Source: Allacma fusca
Lineage: Eukaryota; Arthropoda; Collembola; Symphypleona; Sminthuridae
Direction of reading: 5' to 3'
Assembly: GCA_947179485.1 (NCBI GenBank)
Contig: OX359246.1
Location: 12,400,001-12,464,000, forward strand
Length of the DNA: 64,000 nucleotides
Under the pieces are notes generated by a model. The model worked only from the letters and a program-made list of their open reading frames with translations, was not told the DNA's origin and did not search any database. Positions 24,173 to 36,488 of the stretch are shown here, one piece after another (position 1 is the stretch's first letter; each line of letters starts with the position of its first letter). The position numbers and the translations under genes were made by a program.

Positions 24173-26317
24173 CTATGGTTTAGGAAGGTATTTTACCAAG
24201 CCAAGGAATTCCATTGCCATAATCAACGTAGATATCATCCAGCCCAAAATTATTACATCAAATATGACTTTAACTTCGGAAGTAGCAAATGCTAGCGGTT
24301 GAAAATCCTTCACACTACCATCATCTACAATCAATTCGCGGGTCGTGTTCTTGCTCAGTCGTAATCTTATTTTATCCCATTTGTCCCAAAAATTGTAAAT
24401 GCCCGAAGTTTGAAACAGTTTCAATGTTTCCAACAAAACATTTCTATGGAATGTACTCGGTTCGTTGACGAACTTGTAAATGAATGTTTCCGTGAGGAAA
24501 TGGTCTGACACTCTCCAATTATGATGGAATGGTCGTTTCAGCTTCAACTTCGAGATCACGTTTCTAAAATAAGCCCAATAAAAAGGGAAATCCTCCTGAC
24601 GACAGACGAAAGCAGTTTTGGGCTGCAAGAGTTGGGTTGAAATGAGATTATCTAAATCTTTCTCGCAAGCGAATTCCAAATTTTCAAAAATATTTTCCAA
24701 AATGGGAAATAGCTTTCCCTTCGACTTTGCCCCTTTCAGAACCTCTCGCGCCCGGTACGATGAATTGTAAAAATTGCAGTTGCTGTCATCAAGTCTCGTT
24801 TTGCCATGCAAGCATATAACCTCGCCCAATCGATTTTTGTGTTTATTTTCATAATAACCGGTTTTGATTGATTGTAATTCCTCACAGTTACTTGTACTCA
24901 GGACAGTATACAGCTTAAATTCGGCCAGCTGGTAAAAATATTTCCATTTAGTTTCAAAGGGGTGACTCACTGTGTAATCAGACTTCGCCACTGCCTTATA
25001 GTGGTTACCTATAATAATGCATGACAAAATCCAGAATACGAATAATATTGAGCTGACTTTGGCTGCCCATTTCCCACTCCTTGCTTCCAGCCCTTTCCGG
25101 TCACCTTGTTCTAACAATGCTCCAATGTACCAGAGGAAAGGCCCTCCTGCCCTTTTTGTTTCATTTCCAGCCGTTATTAACACAACAAGGTAAGTAAGCC
25201 ATGACATGATAACTACAGAACCAAGAACTACGAGCCAAACCATATCCTGAAATGGCCTCGTGATCATGAATGAGCTATCCAAACTTTGAACACCGTCAGA
25301 CGTAATGAATTTGAAGCCCTTCTTGTAGTAGTCAGAAATTAAAAAAGAACTATGTACAGCGTCCTTGTCTTTCGTAGGCAAAGTATTGACGTAGCTCACA
25401 TATGACTGGCATGAACGTTTGCCCTTGCGAGATATTCGAGAGTAGTTTAGACTTTTCCTTAAATGGTAACGAGTTGTTCGTTCTAAGGTTTCAGGTTGTT
25501 GTCTTAAAAATGGTAGAGCAGTGTCTTTACTGATTAGAGATACTTGCCAGCCATTTTCCTTGTTACGCCTTCCTCCGAGATACATGTGCCAACAAATATT
25601 TCTCCCATTTTCCGAAACTGAGGTTAATGCTGCCGCCATTGCCTTGACGTTAGTTAGCTCCAGGTGATTACGTACGTTCTGTACCAAAAACTTATTTTTC
25701 ACACAGTAGTAGCATGCAAATGTCCAGTAAACTCTGGGCATGGGATTAACTAAATATGGGTGTTGCGACTCAAGTGTCAAAATGACAGTAGGATTGTTTA
25801 TGATTTTAGAAATCAGGGAAAAGGTTGCTTCAAATTGTCCAGAGAAAATCCAGGAGTAAGTCATAACAAAATCCATTTTTTTGGCGAAATAGCCATACGA
25901 AGAAAGAATGGTTTCGAATTGGAATCTTTTCAAAAAGATTGGATTGTTTTTGGGATCCGGATTCTTGAAATGCACTTTTATATTGTAGATCAGAAAAATG
26001 TTAATATTACAGGATAACATTCGGAATTTTGGTCGACGATCCTCTTCAAAACTTTGGTCTAATGTGAAGACGGGCTTGTTCAGTTTAGTTTTAATTGTAG
26101 GAACTGAGACAGGCATGTCGGAGTAATTTACTAATTCGGATGTGAATTCTAAAACGTTTATGATACAATTTTGGTAATAATTAATTATTGGAGATAAGTC
26201 AACAGACCTTCCCGGATTCACGTCGTAGGACTTACTGATAGCTTCTGTTTTCATAAAACTGAAGACCTTATCAAATTTCAATTGGATAAAAATCAATACG
26301 ATAGAATATTTGAGCAT
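24173..26317 (-). CDS. Ionotropic-receptor-like channel, copy 2 (intact, intronless)
   Basis: A 714-aa frame from the Met at 26317, chosen because it begins a signal peptide (MLKYSIVLIFIQLKF) aligned with copy 1. An in-frame upstream Met at 26404 would add 29 residues that do not look like a signal. The order is the same: extracellular domain, M1 (MVWLVVLGSVVIMSWLTYLV), pore WYIGALLEQG, M2 (SSILFVFWILSCIIIGNHY), second lobe, FQTSGIYNFWDKW, M4 (IFDVIILGWMISTLIMAMEF). It is very close to copy 1; the pore and M2 are nearly unchanged, which suggests constraint. The 5' flank carries a hAT-like insertion about 500 bp from the start. The 3' flank includes the decayed PLP-enzyme tail, showing this copy came from duplication of the copy 1 locus. 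Confidence 0.78.
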   Translation of the reverse strand: MLKYSIVLIFIQLKFDKVFSFMKTEAISKSYDVNPGRSVDLSPIINYYQNCIINVLEFTSELVNYSDMPVSVPTIKTKLNKPVFTLDQSFEEDRRPKFRMLSCNINIFLIYNIKVHFKNPDPKNNPIFLKRFQFETILSSYGYFAKKMDFVMTYSWIFSGQFEATFSLISKIINNPTVILTLESQHPYLVNPMPRVYWTFACYYCVKNKFLVQNVRNHLELTNVKAMAAALTSVSENGRNICWHMYLGGRRNKENGWQVSLISKDTALPFLRQQPETLERTTRYHLRKSLNYSRISRKGKRSCQSYVSYVNTLPTKDKDAVHSSFLISDYYKKGFKFITSDGVQSLDSSFMITRPFQDMVWLVVLGSVVIMSWLTYLVVLITAGNETKRAGGPFLWYIGALLEQGDRKGLEARSGKWAAKVSSILFVFWILSCIIIGNHYKAVAKSDYTVSHPFETKWKYFYQLAEFKLYTVLSTSNCEELQSIKTGYYENKHKNRLGEVICLHGKTRLDDSNCNFYNSSYRAREVLKGAKSKGKLFPILENIFENLEFACEKDLDNLISTQLLQPKTAFVCRQEDFPFYWAYFRNVISKLKLKRPFHHNWRVSDHFLTETFIYKFVNEPSTFHRNVLLETLKLFQTSGIYNFWDKWDKIRLRLSKNTTRELIVDDGSVKDFQPLAFATSEVKVIFDVIILGWMISTLIMAMEFLGLVKYLPKP

Positions 26318-26816
26318 TCTGACAATTTTGATGATTATTCCTTTTATTTTATTTAGTAATATATCACAAAGTGTGCATGCGGAACAATCGGAAGTTCGCA
26401 ACAATCTGTATTTCGAAAAAGTAGTAGCATAGTTTTAATGTTTAAGTATGTTGGATGAAAAAATCTTTTAAAATGATTACAAATGTTCTGGTTATAATCT
26501 GTATTTAATTGGCATGTTTAATGCACTCGAATGTTAATGAGAACCTTGGCGAAATACGTCCCTTGAAAAATGTTATTGTGAAATTTTTGGTTTCATACAA
26601 AAGAGACTATGGATAAAATTAATCCAACGAGAAGTATCGCACTGGGTTTCTCAGTGACATCGATTATTGATGGAGTCACCGACAAAGCAGAACTTTTCAT
26701 TTGATGAAAAGTAGTTACTATTGGCGATTTCATTATTTTTGTGTTTGGAGTGTTTTGCACAAATATTTCTAAATTAAAAAATATATTTTAAGATCATTCT
26801 TGATATAGATATATAC

Positions 26817-27366
26817 CAGGGTTGGTTTTTTTCCAAAAAACCAAACTACCAGGTTTTTTTGGTTTAAACCGTCTTTTTTTGGTTTAAACCGTTTTTTTTT
26901 AAACCAGGTTTTTTTGGTTTAAACAAATTTTAAATCCAAAACATTCATTAATCTGCAAAAACATGTGAATTTGAACAAATTTACTTACATTTTTCTTACT
27001 TTACTTACATTTTACAATGCTATTTCTGTATTTCTCAAACTCAAGTATTCAAGTATTCTTCAAGTATCACAAAGCATTAAATATTTAATAATTTCGATAA
27101 AATTTTAACGATAACTTTGCAGCATAAACACAAGTTTGGCATTTTTCATTTTACAAACGATTCCGAATTTCTAAATGCACAAGACTAAAAGCTAATAGTA
27201 TTATTTACTTCACTAAAGTTTAACTACACAATATCACAGTAACTGCACAAGTTTTGTGCACGACGAAATATAAGCATTTTGGATTGAAAATATTACAATT
27301 TTAGGTGTTTGGTTTAAACCATTGGTTTTTATAAAAAATCGTTTGGTTTAAACCAAACCAACCCTG
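26817..27366. mobile_element. hAT-like MITE, 'GGTTTAAACC' words, perfect 8-bp target duplication
   Basis: A 550-bp element with inverted ends CAGGGTTGGTTT (12 bp identical on both sides) and a perfect 8-bp duplication ATATATAC at 26809-26816 and 27367-27374. The palindromic word ggtttaaacc is repeated at both ends. No coding capacity. The paralogous flank of receptor copy 1 has the uninterrupted target at 11327-11334, which proves the insertion and dates it after the duplication of copies 1 and 2. Confidence 0.93.
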
Positions 27367-27374
27367 ATATATAC

Positions 27375-28499
27375 ATACTTCCAACTGCTGTAAACGACCG
27401 TTCTATAGTCGAAATACCTAGTTCGGAGAAATTAATTTGAGGTTGAAGTACCACTCCAAATAAAATAGTTCGAAATATAAATTCCACTTCGATCGTTTCA
27501 TTTGTTTGCTCTTCTACTGGAAAACTTGGGACGTCCGAAAGCCAGGGTATGACAGAAGTGATTTCATCAGTGTTGTTACAGATTAAGTCTTGTTTCGTGT
27601 AACTGAAGGGCAACTCATATTTTAATGAAATAAAAATAAACCAATAGGATAGACGTGTTTGAAAATTTGTCCTAGTTTAGCAGAGTAGCGCTGAGTAGCC
27701 TTTTAAAATAAATTAAAATGACGTAATAATTCGTATACATAGAACAATTATTGTAACTGGGTTTGATATATCTGTGCCCAAAACGGTAGAGACTTTCTGG
27801 GTAAGCTAATTATTTAATTAACATCTTAATTATAATGTGTAAGAATGAATGTCTTTTGAAATAAGGAAACTTAATTTCCAGAATTGCAAAAATAATATAT
27901 AGTCAGTAATTATACTGCTTATTGCTAGTGATTAGCATTTACAGTATAGATGTTCTTCATTTAGATGTATTAGGTGTGACAAAAAATGCCTAACATCATA
28001 TTCACAAGACGAGAAAAGGTCGACAGAGTAAACGATAGCTGATCAAAATATCGTCCAGGCGACCAAAGCAGAAAAAATATTCAAAATTCACTATTAATGA
28101 AACTTCGTTTTTTTTGTAGAAATGTTTGTGTTATATTTTTTAGAATTATAAAAATTTAAAACATTCACCGACACAGTAAACTTCTTTGGTTAAATATATT
28201 ATAAATATATATACACCTCGTAAAGTCTTAACCTACTTAATCCATTTTTAAACCACTAATCTGAAAAAATGTACTTGGATAATTGGATTTTTTTATAAAA
28301 TCAACATTAAAACTTTCTTCAGACAGGATAGGCTTGAATATGTCATAAAAAACACGTTCCGCGTTTACGCTGGAGGATCAATAAAGGTCATAGTGTATAT
28401 GGTTTTGCAAAACTACAGAATATGCCTACCGAAAATGTCCGTTTCTCTAAATGGACGTTTTTAAAGTAAGGCTTTTTAGGACATTTCCGCATTTAAGTT
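27375..28499. other. Receptor 5' flank, then unassigned DNA
   Basis: Up to about 27790 this continues the block shared with the copy 1 flank (e.g. 'gatatatctgtgcccaaaa'). Beyond it the DNA is AT-rich and I recognise no gene or repeat ends. Confidence 0.4.
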
Positions 28500-28815
28500 G
28501 AGGGAGTATACCGCTCAAATCATCATTTTATCACAACTCCTTTCAGTATCGATCAGCCAAATTATGGAATCAAGTTCCTATACTCATCCACTCCAATAAA
28601 CACATTAAAGATTTCCAATATGAACTTAACAAGTGGTTCATAAGTAAGCGAAATAATTCTCGATGTGAATATCTTGTTGTTCCTTATAAATGACCTCTAA
28701 ATTGATGGTTATAAATTAATGATACATATACCTTATGCATTTAGTTAGATCCTAGTATAATTCCTACTGTCTGTCACTGGAAATCAGTGCTTGCACTGTG
28801 TTGATTTGACAATAA
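28500..28815 (+). mobile_element. 5'-truncated LINE tail
   Basis: A short frame, 28547-28693, reads YRSAKLWNQVPILIHSNKHI and continues to TGA. Just upstream in the same frame is HNSFQ. This is the 'Y-R-AKLWN-LP' C-terminus of jockey/CR1-type reverse-transcriptase proteins. A 3' UTR-like stretch follows, ending near 'caataaagccattacaatgtg' at about 28815. Only the last 50 or so codons remain, as expected from 5' truncation during insertion. Confidence 0.6.
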
Positions 28816-29048
28816 AGCCATTACAATGTGTCTGGATCACGGTTAGATGAGTTCTATAATAGTTCTATAGTATTCTCTTCGTACAGCTTCCAGCATCCCA
28901 TAACAGCTTCACTATTTTCGTCAGGATTAGGTCCAAATGTTTTTAAGTCTGTTGCATTTTCGTTTGCTTTTATTAAGCCTTCGCTAATCACTTGTTTACA
29001 AAATTGGTACTTATGTTGGTACAACAGTAAAAATCATTGCTATGAGAT

Positions 29049-29470
29049 AATTTGAGGCTTCGCGTAGCGTGGCGTCAGCCACCGCCGTCAAAGTAAGATG
29101 AATTTTGAGCTTTTTTCGAAATTTCAAATCTGTTTTCAAAAAAACTATCGGGCCAATTTCAACCACATAAGCAATAACCATTCAGATTTAAAAAATTTCG
29201 GTGAAATCGATTCAGTAGTTTTAGAGATAGCTGTCATTTGACTTCAGTTCAAAATTTCAAGTTTTTTTTCGAAAACACTATAATGCTGATTCCAATAACA
29301 TAGTCAGCAACTATTACTATTTACATCAGCAATATTCACAAAACATTTCATTGACATACATTCACTAGTTTTGGAAATAACTGACATTTGACTTGAAGTC
29401 CAAAATTTCAATAACTGTTTTCTCAAAAACTATCCCGTCGATTTCAACCAACTACGAACTTAGCCTTACT
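29049..29470. repeat. Dispersed repeat with internal about 140-bp tandem units
   Basis: Starts 'gaggcttcgcgtag', also found at 60451. Units with 'aaaactat-gg-c-atttcaacc', 'atcagcaatattcacaaaa' and 'ttcagtagtttt-gagata' repeat about 2.5 times. The piece at 60451-60575 is a single unit of the same family. The family is not identified; it could be part of a retroelement 3' region. Confidence 0.5.
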
Positions 29471-29984
29471 TTGGACACAATGCACCAGTCTACTAATAAT
29501 TCGGTTAATTGTTCGTAGGGTGAGCACTCACTCTCGCCTATGAGAGGTTGATTCTTGCAAGTCTTAAGGGTGGGAAATAAACTTCACTCTCTACTCTGTA
29601 ATAATTATTCTTAATCTAGATAATTCTAGTATAAATAAATCAGTCAAACCTTCAAATCATTTTGCTGTCCTTTTCCAACTTTTATTTCTAAAATAATTTC
29701 GATTCTTCGATAAACTTATTATCTTATTTTCTCTCGCAATGCCAATCAATTATTTCATACTACAGAAAGGTTCGTTATAGATACAAACTTACTACATCAA
29801 ACACAGCATATGTATGTAAATGCTCTTCATTTTCGCTACCCTTTCTTGAATTAAATTATCAATCTCAAAAATTAATCACCATTAAAAATAATTTCCTAAT
29901 TCTGACATCTGTAACCGTATAATTATCCGTATGGACATATGTAATAATTAAGTTACACCCAAAGGCAAAATCTGACTGGCAACA

Positions 29985-30340
29985 CACAATATGAGCTGAA
30001 TGTCGGAAGTGGGGATTGCCAAAGTCTCAATTCGCAAGAGGTGTTCCAACCTATCTACCCCAACCACTTAACCCTATTTATACATTCCTGAAGATTGAAA
30101 CATTTCAGTAATTGTTACAAAATATTTCTGCGGTATTTGCTAAGCTTGTTGTCAAACTGACCCGACACTTTCCAGTTGTGGTGAAATGCTCGTGTCAGCT
30201 TCAGATTCGACATTACTTTCCTGAAATAAGCCCAACAAAGCGGGAAATCCTTTTCACGACACATATGTAAATGCAGCTACAACTGTTGGGTCAAAATGAG
30301 ATATGTCCTTTTTACAAAGAATTTCCATATTTTACGTTAT
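29985..30340 (-). pseudogene. Decayed receptor C-terminal remnant downstream of copy 3
   Basis: Degenerate matches to the receptor end, including the 'cagcttcagattcgacatta...cctgaaataagcccaa' segment (the WAYFR/SKLKL region), the FQTSG-like segment and the M4 neighbourhood. No open frame. It occupies the same position as the other remnants. Confidence 0.7.
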
Positions 30341-30347
30341 TACAATG

Positions 30348-32572
30348 CTATGGCTTACAATTAGAAATAGCCAACCTAAGGAACTCCATTGCCAGAATTA
30401 ACGTCGATATCATCCAGCCCAAATATATCACATCAAATATGACCTTCACTTCGGAAGTTAGGAACGCCAGTTGCTGAAATTCCTTCACACTAGCATCGTC
30501 GACAATTATTTCACGTGGCGTGTTCTTGCTCAATCGTAATCTTATTTTAACCCATTTTGCCCAAAAATTGTAAATGCCCGAAGTTTGAAACGTTTTCAAT
30601 GCATCCAACAAAACGTTTCTGTGATATGTGCTCGGTTCGTTGATAAACGTGTAAAAGAATGTTTGTGTGAGGAAATTATCCGATACTCTCCAATTATGAT
30701 GAAACGGTCGTGCCATCTTCAGCTTCGAGATCAAGTTTCTGAAATAAGCCCAATAAAAAGGAAAATCCTCCAGCCGACAGACGAAAGCTGTTTTGGCCTG
30801 CAAAAGTCGGGTCGAAATGACATCGTCTATATCCTTCTCACAAACGAATTTCATATTTTGAAAAACGTTTTCCAAAATGGGAAACAATTTTTCCTTGGAC
30901 TTTGACCCTTTCAGAACTTGTCGAGCCCTGTACGATGAACTGTAAAAATTGCAGTTGCTGTCATCAAGTTTCGTTTTGCCATGCAAGCATACAACCTCTC
31001 CCAATCGATTTTTGGACTCTCGTAATAACTTGTTTGGGTTGAATTAATTTCTCACAATTGCTTCCACTCACGACAGTATACAATTTAAATTCTGCCAGCT
31101 GGTGGAAATATTTCCATTTGGTTTCAAAGGGGTAACTCACTGTGTAGTCGGACTTCGCAATAGCCTTATAATGGTTACCTATCACGATGCATGACAAAAT
31201 CCAGAATATGAACAATATTGAGCTGACTTTGGCTGCCCAATCACCACCCATTGATTCTAGCCCTTTCCTATTCCATTGTTCCAACAATGCTCCAATGTAC
31301 CACATGCAAATCCCTCCTGCTCTATTTGTTTTATGCTCACCTGTTGTTAACGCAATTAGGTAAATAAGCCATGACATGATAACCATAGAACCAAGAACTG
31401 TAAGCCAAACCACATACTGAAATGGACTCGTGATCATGAACGAGCTATCCATACTATGAACAGCGTCAGAGGTGATGAATTTGAAGCCCTGCTGCTAGTA
31501 GTCAGAAATGACAAAGCTACTGTGAACTCCGCGACCTTGTCTTTTGTATACACTGTGCCTATAGGCAAAGTTTTCATATAGCTTGCATACGACGGACATG
31601 AACGTTTCGCCGTGTGAAAGTTTCCAGAGTAGTTGAGGCTTTTCTTTAAGTGATAACGAGTTGTTCGTTCTAGTGTTTCTGATTGTTGCTTTAGAAATGG
31701 TAGAGCAGTGTGCATCCGGATTAAAGATTCTTCCCACCCATTTTTCCTGTTGGACCTCGCCCCGAGAAAAAAATACCAGCAGCTACCAGCTCTATTTTTA
31801 CACAGTAGTAGCATGCAAATGTCCAGTGAAGTTTGGGTTTGTGATTTACTGGATATTTGTGTTCCAGCTTAAGTGTTAAAATGACAATAGGATTGTTTAC
31901 TATCTTACAAATCAGGGAAAACGTTCCTTCGAATTGTCCAGAGAAACTCCAGGAGTGACTCATAATAAAATCCATTTTTTGGGCTAAATGGCCATACGAA
32001 GAAAGCACGGTTTGGGTTTGCAATTTATTTGAAAAAATACGACAGTTCTTATGATTCGAATACTTAATATGCACTGTTAGGTTGTAGATCAGGAAAATGT
32101 TAATATGACAAGATAACATTCGGAATTTTGGTCGACGTACCTCTTCAAAACTTTGGTCTAATGTGAAGATGGGCTGGTTCAGTTTAGTTTTAATTGTAGG
32201 AACTGACATGGGCATGTTGGAATAATCTACCAATTCAGATGTGAATTCCAGAAAATTTATAATACAATTTGAGAAATATTCAATTATTTGGGTTAAGTCA
32301 ACATACTCTGTCGGATTTACGTCTTGGACATCCCATATTGCTTCTGTCTTCGAAAAACTGGAGAACTGCTCAAATAAAGGAATCAAAATCATTACAGTAG
32401 CCAATGTGGATAATTTGACGTAGTTTAATGGCTTTACGTTGACAATTGTTTCAAGGTAATTTAAATAGACGTAATAATTAGCATGCATGGAACCATTGCA
32501 AGTTATTTTGCAATCTGTGTGCCCCAAATGGTGGAGACTTTCTTTTCTAGGTGACTTTCTTGCGACTAGCAA
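30348..32572 (-). pseudogene. Ionotropic-receptor-like channel, copy 3 (broken)
   Basis: Full-length relative of copy 8 (57228-59393), recognisable from the signal-peptide region to M4 but interrupted several times. Near 31800 a deletion of roughly 40 codons removes the segment between the CYYC motif and the FFLGARSNRKNGWEESL stretch and changes frame. Near 31530 there is a frame change, and at about 31496 a TAG sits where paralogues read DYYQQGF. Near 31040 a further frameshift falls after NCEKL. The Met used for the signal peptide in copy 8 (NVMPLSYV) is Lys here. The pore motif reads GALLEQW instead of GALLEQG. This is a pseudogene of moderate age. Confidence 0.85.
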
Positions 32573-34069
32573 TCGTTGTAAATGTTGTCACCATTGAAAG
32601 TCCCTTTCTTCGCTTAACTGGGTAGTGTAACTGGTATGCATATCAAAATACTATTACTAAAATTAATTTCTACTTGGAACTAAATGGCGTTAAAGAGAAA
32701 AGCAGCATAGACCAATTATACTTCAGCACTTATCGCAAATATTAATATAGTAAAATTATTTACCCATTTTTCACTCTATTCCGTAACAAAAATTATGTAT
32801 GAGGCGACCGTTAAGTGTATTTAACTTGAGTGCAGTCGAATTTGAATGGAATTTTATGGTGTAAGTGCGTAGCATGAAACTTAAAACGTTCGTTATAACA
32901 TTACGTTATGAAGGACATGAAAATAAAATATTCTACAGACTACGCACCAGAAATGCCTAAATAATTAAATTAATAAAATAAACTACCTGTATTCAGGACT
33001 GCAAAAATGAAAATACCCTAGATTATGTGCCTGCCAAAGTGAAAATGTGGAAATGGCCCGGCATTTTCAAAAAATCATTTGTTTGTCACAAAAATGCTGA
33101 CTCAAATGTTTATTTACGACTAGGTTGCAGATTGGGCCACTTACTGTAGTTCGTAACATTGACGTTTTGGGCCATACATTGTAGTAAAAACAAATTTTTA
33201 AACTCCCTGCTAACGAGAAATTACTTGCGGGTTTTTTAAATGGAACAAAAATTAATGTAGATCAACAAATAGGAATACCGATGTTGAATAAACGTTGCAA
33301 AGTGGGGATTTTCCTGGAAAACGTCAATTTAAATTTGTCATTTCTGAAATAAAAATTCATAAAAGTAAGTATTTCAGTTAGTTTAGAGCTTGTAAGCTTG
33401 ACTCGATACCAATATAATCACCAACGAGAATTATAAGTCCCTACGGGGTACGTCAGGAAGCATAGGCGTAAAATTTCATTGAAGAATAGTTAGAACAGTT
33501 GACTGCCGTGACTTCATTTGTTGACATGAGTCAATTTTATATAATAATATATAGTAATAATAATTTTATATAATAATATCTCGGAATCTATTAATCACCA
33601 GATATTTACGTGCTCGAAATTGGTAATATCAGTAGAATGTCTATTTGGAACAACATATATTTCGGAAAAACAAAGTGAGTAAAAATTGTAGTCTCATTCT
33701 GTATAATATTTTTAAGGTGATTGTCTTGAGGTTGATGTGTTAAGCATCAGTAAATGACATTATTACAAAAGTAAATATGACAACAGCTCTCAACAATTAC
33801 AACTAAATACTGCAAACTCCATATATGCAGAAAGTTTTTTGTATTTAACATAAACATTTCGTGGAACAGCCTATTCGGATATACATATATTTACTTCATG
33901 GTATACATAGATTCATACATATGAAAAGCACATACATACATATACACGATACATGATCCAAAATTTACTCGTTAAGTAAAGGCAAAAATCTAAATGAAAT
34001 TTGAAATTTGCTAATGTGACAAACTTAATAATAATTATACAAATGTATGAAGGTGATTTGGTCTTGCGC
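32573..34069. other. Receptor 5' flank shared with copy 8, then unassigned DNA
   Basis: From 32573 to about 33400 this aligns with 59535-60290 (for example 'actattactaaaattaatttc' and 'gagaaaagcagcata'), so copies 3 and 8 come from one block. The rest is AT-rich, with no gene recognised. Confidence 0.55.
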
Positions 34070-34865
34070 CAGGGCTGGTCAGAATTGGAATCGGTATTTC
34101 ATTCGTATGTTTTATCTGAATTGGCATTCTTAAATCTATTTTTTAAGTATTTAAAACCATAGTGAATCGAAAAAAACATCTGTGTTCGAATTAGTATTCA
34201 AAATATATTTGAAAGCTACAATGCTAAGACATCGAAAAACTCTGACATATTGAAGTCAACCTCGTAAATTCAAAACATAAAATGAGTCATAACATAGCTT
34301 CAAAAACTACTCGTTCGAAATCAAATTTTGTCTTAACGATTGTGACTACACAAAATGACGCAGGGCAAGGACACTAATTTTATTTCTGAAAATGTGTTCT
34401 TTACAATCTAGGTCGCCAGAGTTTCAGGTGAAACATGCAGGCCAGTTCTCTAATAAATAATGCAGGTATTTTGAGTACTAGAGTGCTCCTGCGAAGACAC
34501 TAAAGGTGAATCAATAAGTCATATGCGGCTACGGTACCTGTGCGGATTAAACAATAATGCCTTTATAAAAATGTCTGGCATAGCACTAGGGTTCTTTTTA
34601 TTCATAACTGTCAAATTCACACACTAACACTTTCTGGCATCAATTTAGTTGTAAAATTACGATATATATTGGGGTTCTAGAAGCTTTTGTATCAATATTT
34701 ATTATTTCAAGTATTTGAATTATATTGGAATTTTTAGTAAATATTTGAATAAATTGGATTGGAATTTTGATATCACGATACAAACACATTCGAATTAGTA
34801 TTGGAATTCGTTCAGACCAATCTAAATCGGAATTGCATCTACACATTTCGAATACTCCAGCCCTG
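34070..34865. mobile_element. hAT-like element, 'GAATTCGAAT' words
   Basis: Inverted ends CAGGGCTGG (34070-34078) and CCAGCCCTG (34857-34865). The 8-bp flanks TCTTGCGC and TCTTTGCC are alike but not identical, as expected for an old duplication. The interior is rich in 'ttggaatt/attcgaatt' words and codes for nothing recognisable. It interrupts a receptor remnant: the sequence after it continues as the receptor end, and that before it matches the 'ttgtaccttgcc' flank of other remnants. The left breakpoint of the 4,013-bp tandem duplication (34729) falls inside it. Confidence 0.75.
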
Positions 34866-34867
34866 TC

Positions 34868-35763
34868 TTTGCCCAACCAAGAAATTCCATTGTCACACAA
34901 CGTCGACATTATCCAGCCCGAAATCACCAAATCAAATATAACTTAAATTTCAGAAGTGTCGAATGCCAGCGGCTGAATATCCTTCACCGTAGCATCGTCT
35001 ACAATTAATTCACGGGTCGTGTTCTTACCTATGCCAAATCTAATTTTATCCCAATTTATACAAAAATTGTAAATACCCGAAGTTTGAAATCTTTTTAATG
35101 TATCCAGCAAAAATTCAAACGGTATTTGCTAGGTTCATTGATAAACTTGTAAAGGAATGTTTGCGTAAGAAATCCCAATTTATACAAAAATTGTAAATAC
35201 CCGAAGTTTGAAATCTTTTTAATGTATCCAGCAAAAAATTCAAACGGTATTTGCTAGGTTCATTGATAAACTTGTAAAGGAATGTTTGCGTAAGAAAATG
35301 ATCTGAGACTTTCCAATAATTATTATGAAATGGTCGTGTCAGCTTCAGCTTCGAGGTTACCTTCCTGAAATAAGCCCAATTAAAGGGAAAATCCTCCTCA
35401 GGGCACACAAAAGCAGTTTTGGGATGCAAGAAATGAGATCGTCTATGTCTCTCTAACAAATAATGTTCATATTTTCGAAAACGTATTCCAGAATGGGGAC
35501 AAGAGTCCCTTAGAATTTGCCGCTTTAAGAACTGGTAGCTCGCGGTCTGATTAAATGTAGAAATTGCAGTTTCTGTCTTTAAGTTTTGACTTGATTTTCA
35601 AACATATGTATAACCTCGCCCAATCGAAGGCTCCGATTATTCTTGTAATAACCAGATTTTATTGAGCCCAATTCCTCACAGTTGCTTGGACCACCACAGA
35701 GTACGATTTAAATTCCCCCAGTTGGTGGAAATATTTCCATTTAGTTTCAAACGGGTAACTTAA
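34868..35763 (-). pseudogene. Large receptor C-terminal remnant, unit 1
   Basis: Decayed receptor from the PFETKW segment (about 35740) through the Cys-rich lobe, HPKTAFVCPEEDFPFNWAYFR and KVSDHFLTQTFLYKFINEPS to the M4 region (about 34880). It has several frame changes. It includes a 124-bp internal tandem duplication (35048-35171 / 35172-35296), which repeats the INEPS...FQTSG part. It ends abruptly at 35763. Confidence 0.8.
35048..35296. repeat. 124-bp tandem duplication inside the remnant
   Basis: 'atcccaatttatacaaaaat' to 'gtttgcgtaag' occurs twice head to tail, with one extra A in the second copy. It is also present in the second large unit at 39061-39309. Confidence 0.9.
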
Positions 35764-36488
35764 AAACGTAACCAATCAAAGTGGGCCGGCAAGTAAAGGG
35801 AAATCAAGTGAATAGAGCCACAAGAGTCCTAAAAAGCTTAGTCCTGAATTCAATTAGTATGCGTAGGGCCAGCTACATAGTAGCATAACATACAACTCTT
35901 AGTAATAAAAACAAAGTAAAACTGTAGTGTTGCAGACCATACAAAATTTCCATTAAAAATCATACTCGGGCCTCAAAACTTCTTTTCGGTAAACTGATTT
36001 TATTCTGAGCCAAAGCTGAACATGACAATTTGATATGAATTCAATCATCGCCAATATTCTTGATTCCTTTTAAAAAAATAAGTGAATATTCAATTGGCAG
36101 TATGGTTAGCAGTATTTGTTCTAATATTGTATTAGTCATTGTTTGTACATAATTTGCAATAATTCAATTAAAGCATGCAAATTCCAAAATGCAATGCTGG
36201 AAACACCAGAAATTTGTTGTAGTGGCTTGCCCTGGTCTCATGTTGATCGCTGTCTGCCTTAACTATTATTCTATTCTCGGTGGTTTCTCGTTCTTTCTGC
36301 ATCATCCTAGTTTAGGTACGGTGCTATGATGACGGGAATATTCTTGGATTACAGTATCCTTCGATTTTTCAGAGCTGCTTCTAGCTCAAATAATTTGATC
36401 AAGAACAACTTTACTGGTTTTGGGTTTCCTGGCTTCCCGAATTTGCCATTTCCTCTAAAATCGATAACAAAATGCTGTGTTAATATAT
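35764..36488. other. Unassigned spacer between remnant and receptor copy 5
   Basis: About 0.7 kb without receptor similarity or a recognisable gene. An identical copy lies at 39777-40501 in unit 2. Confidence 0.4.
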
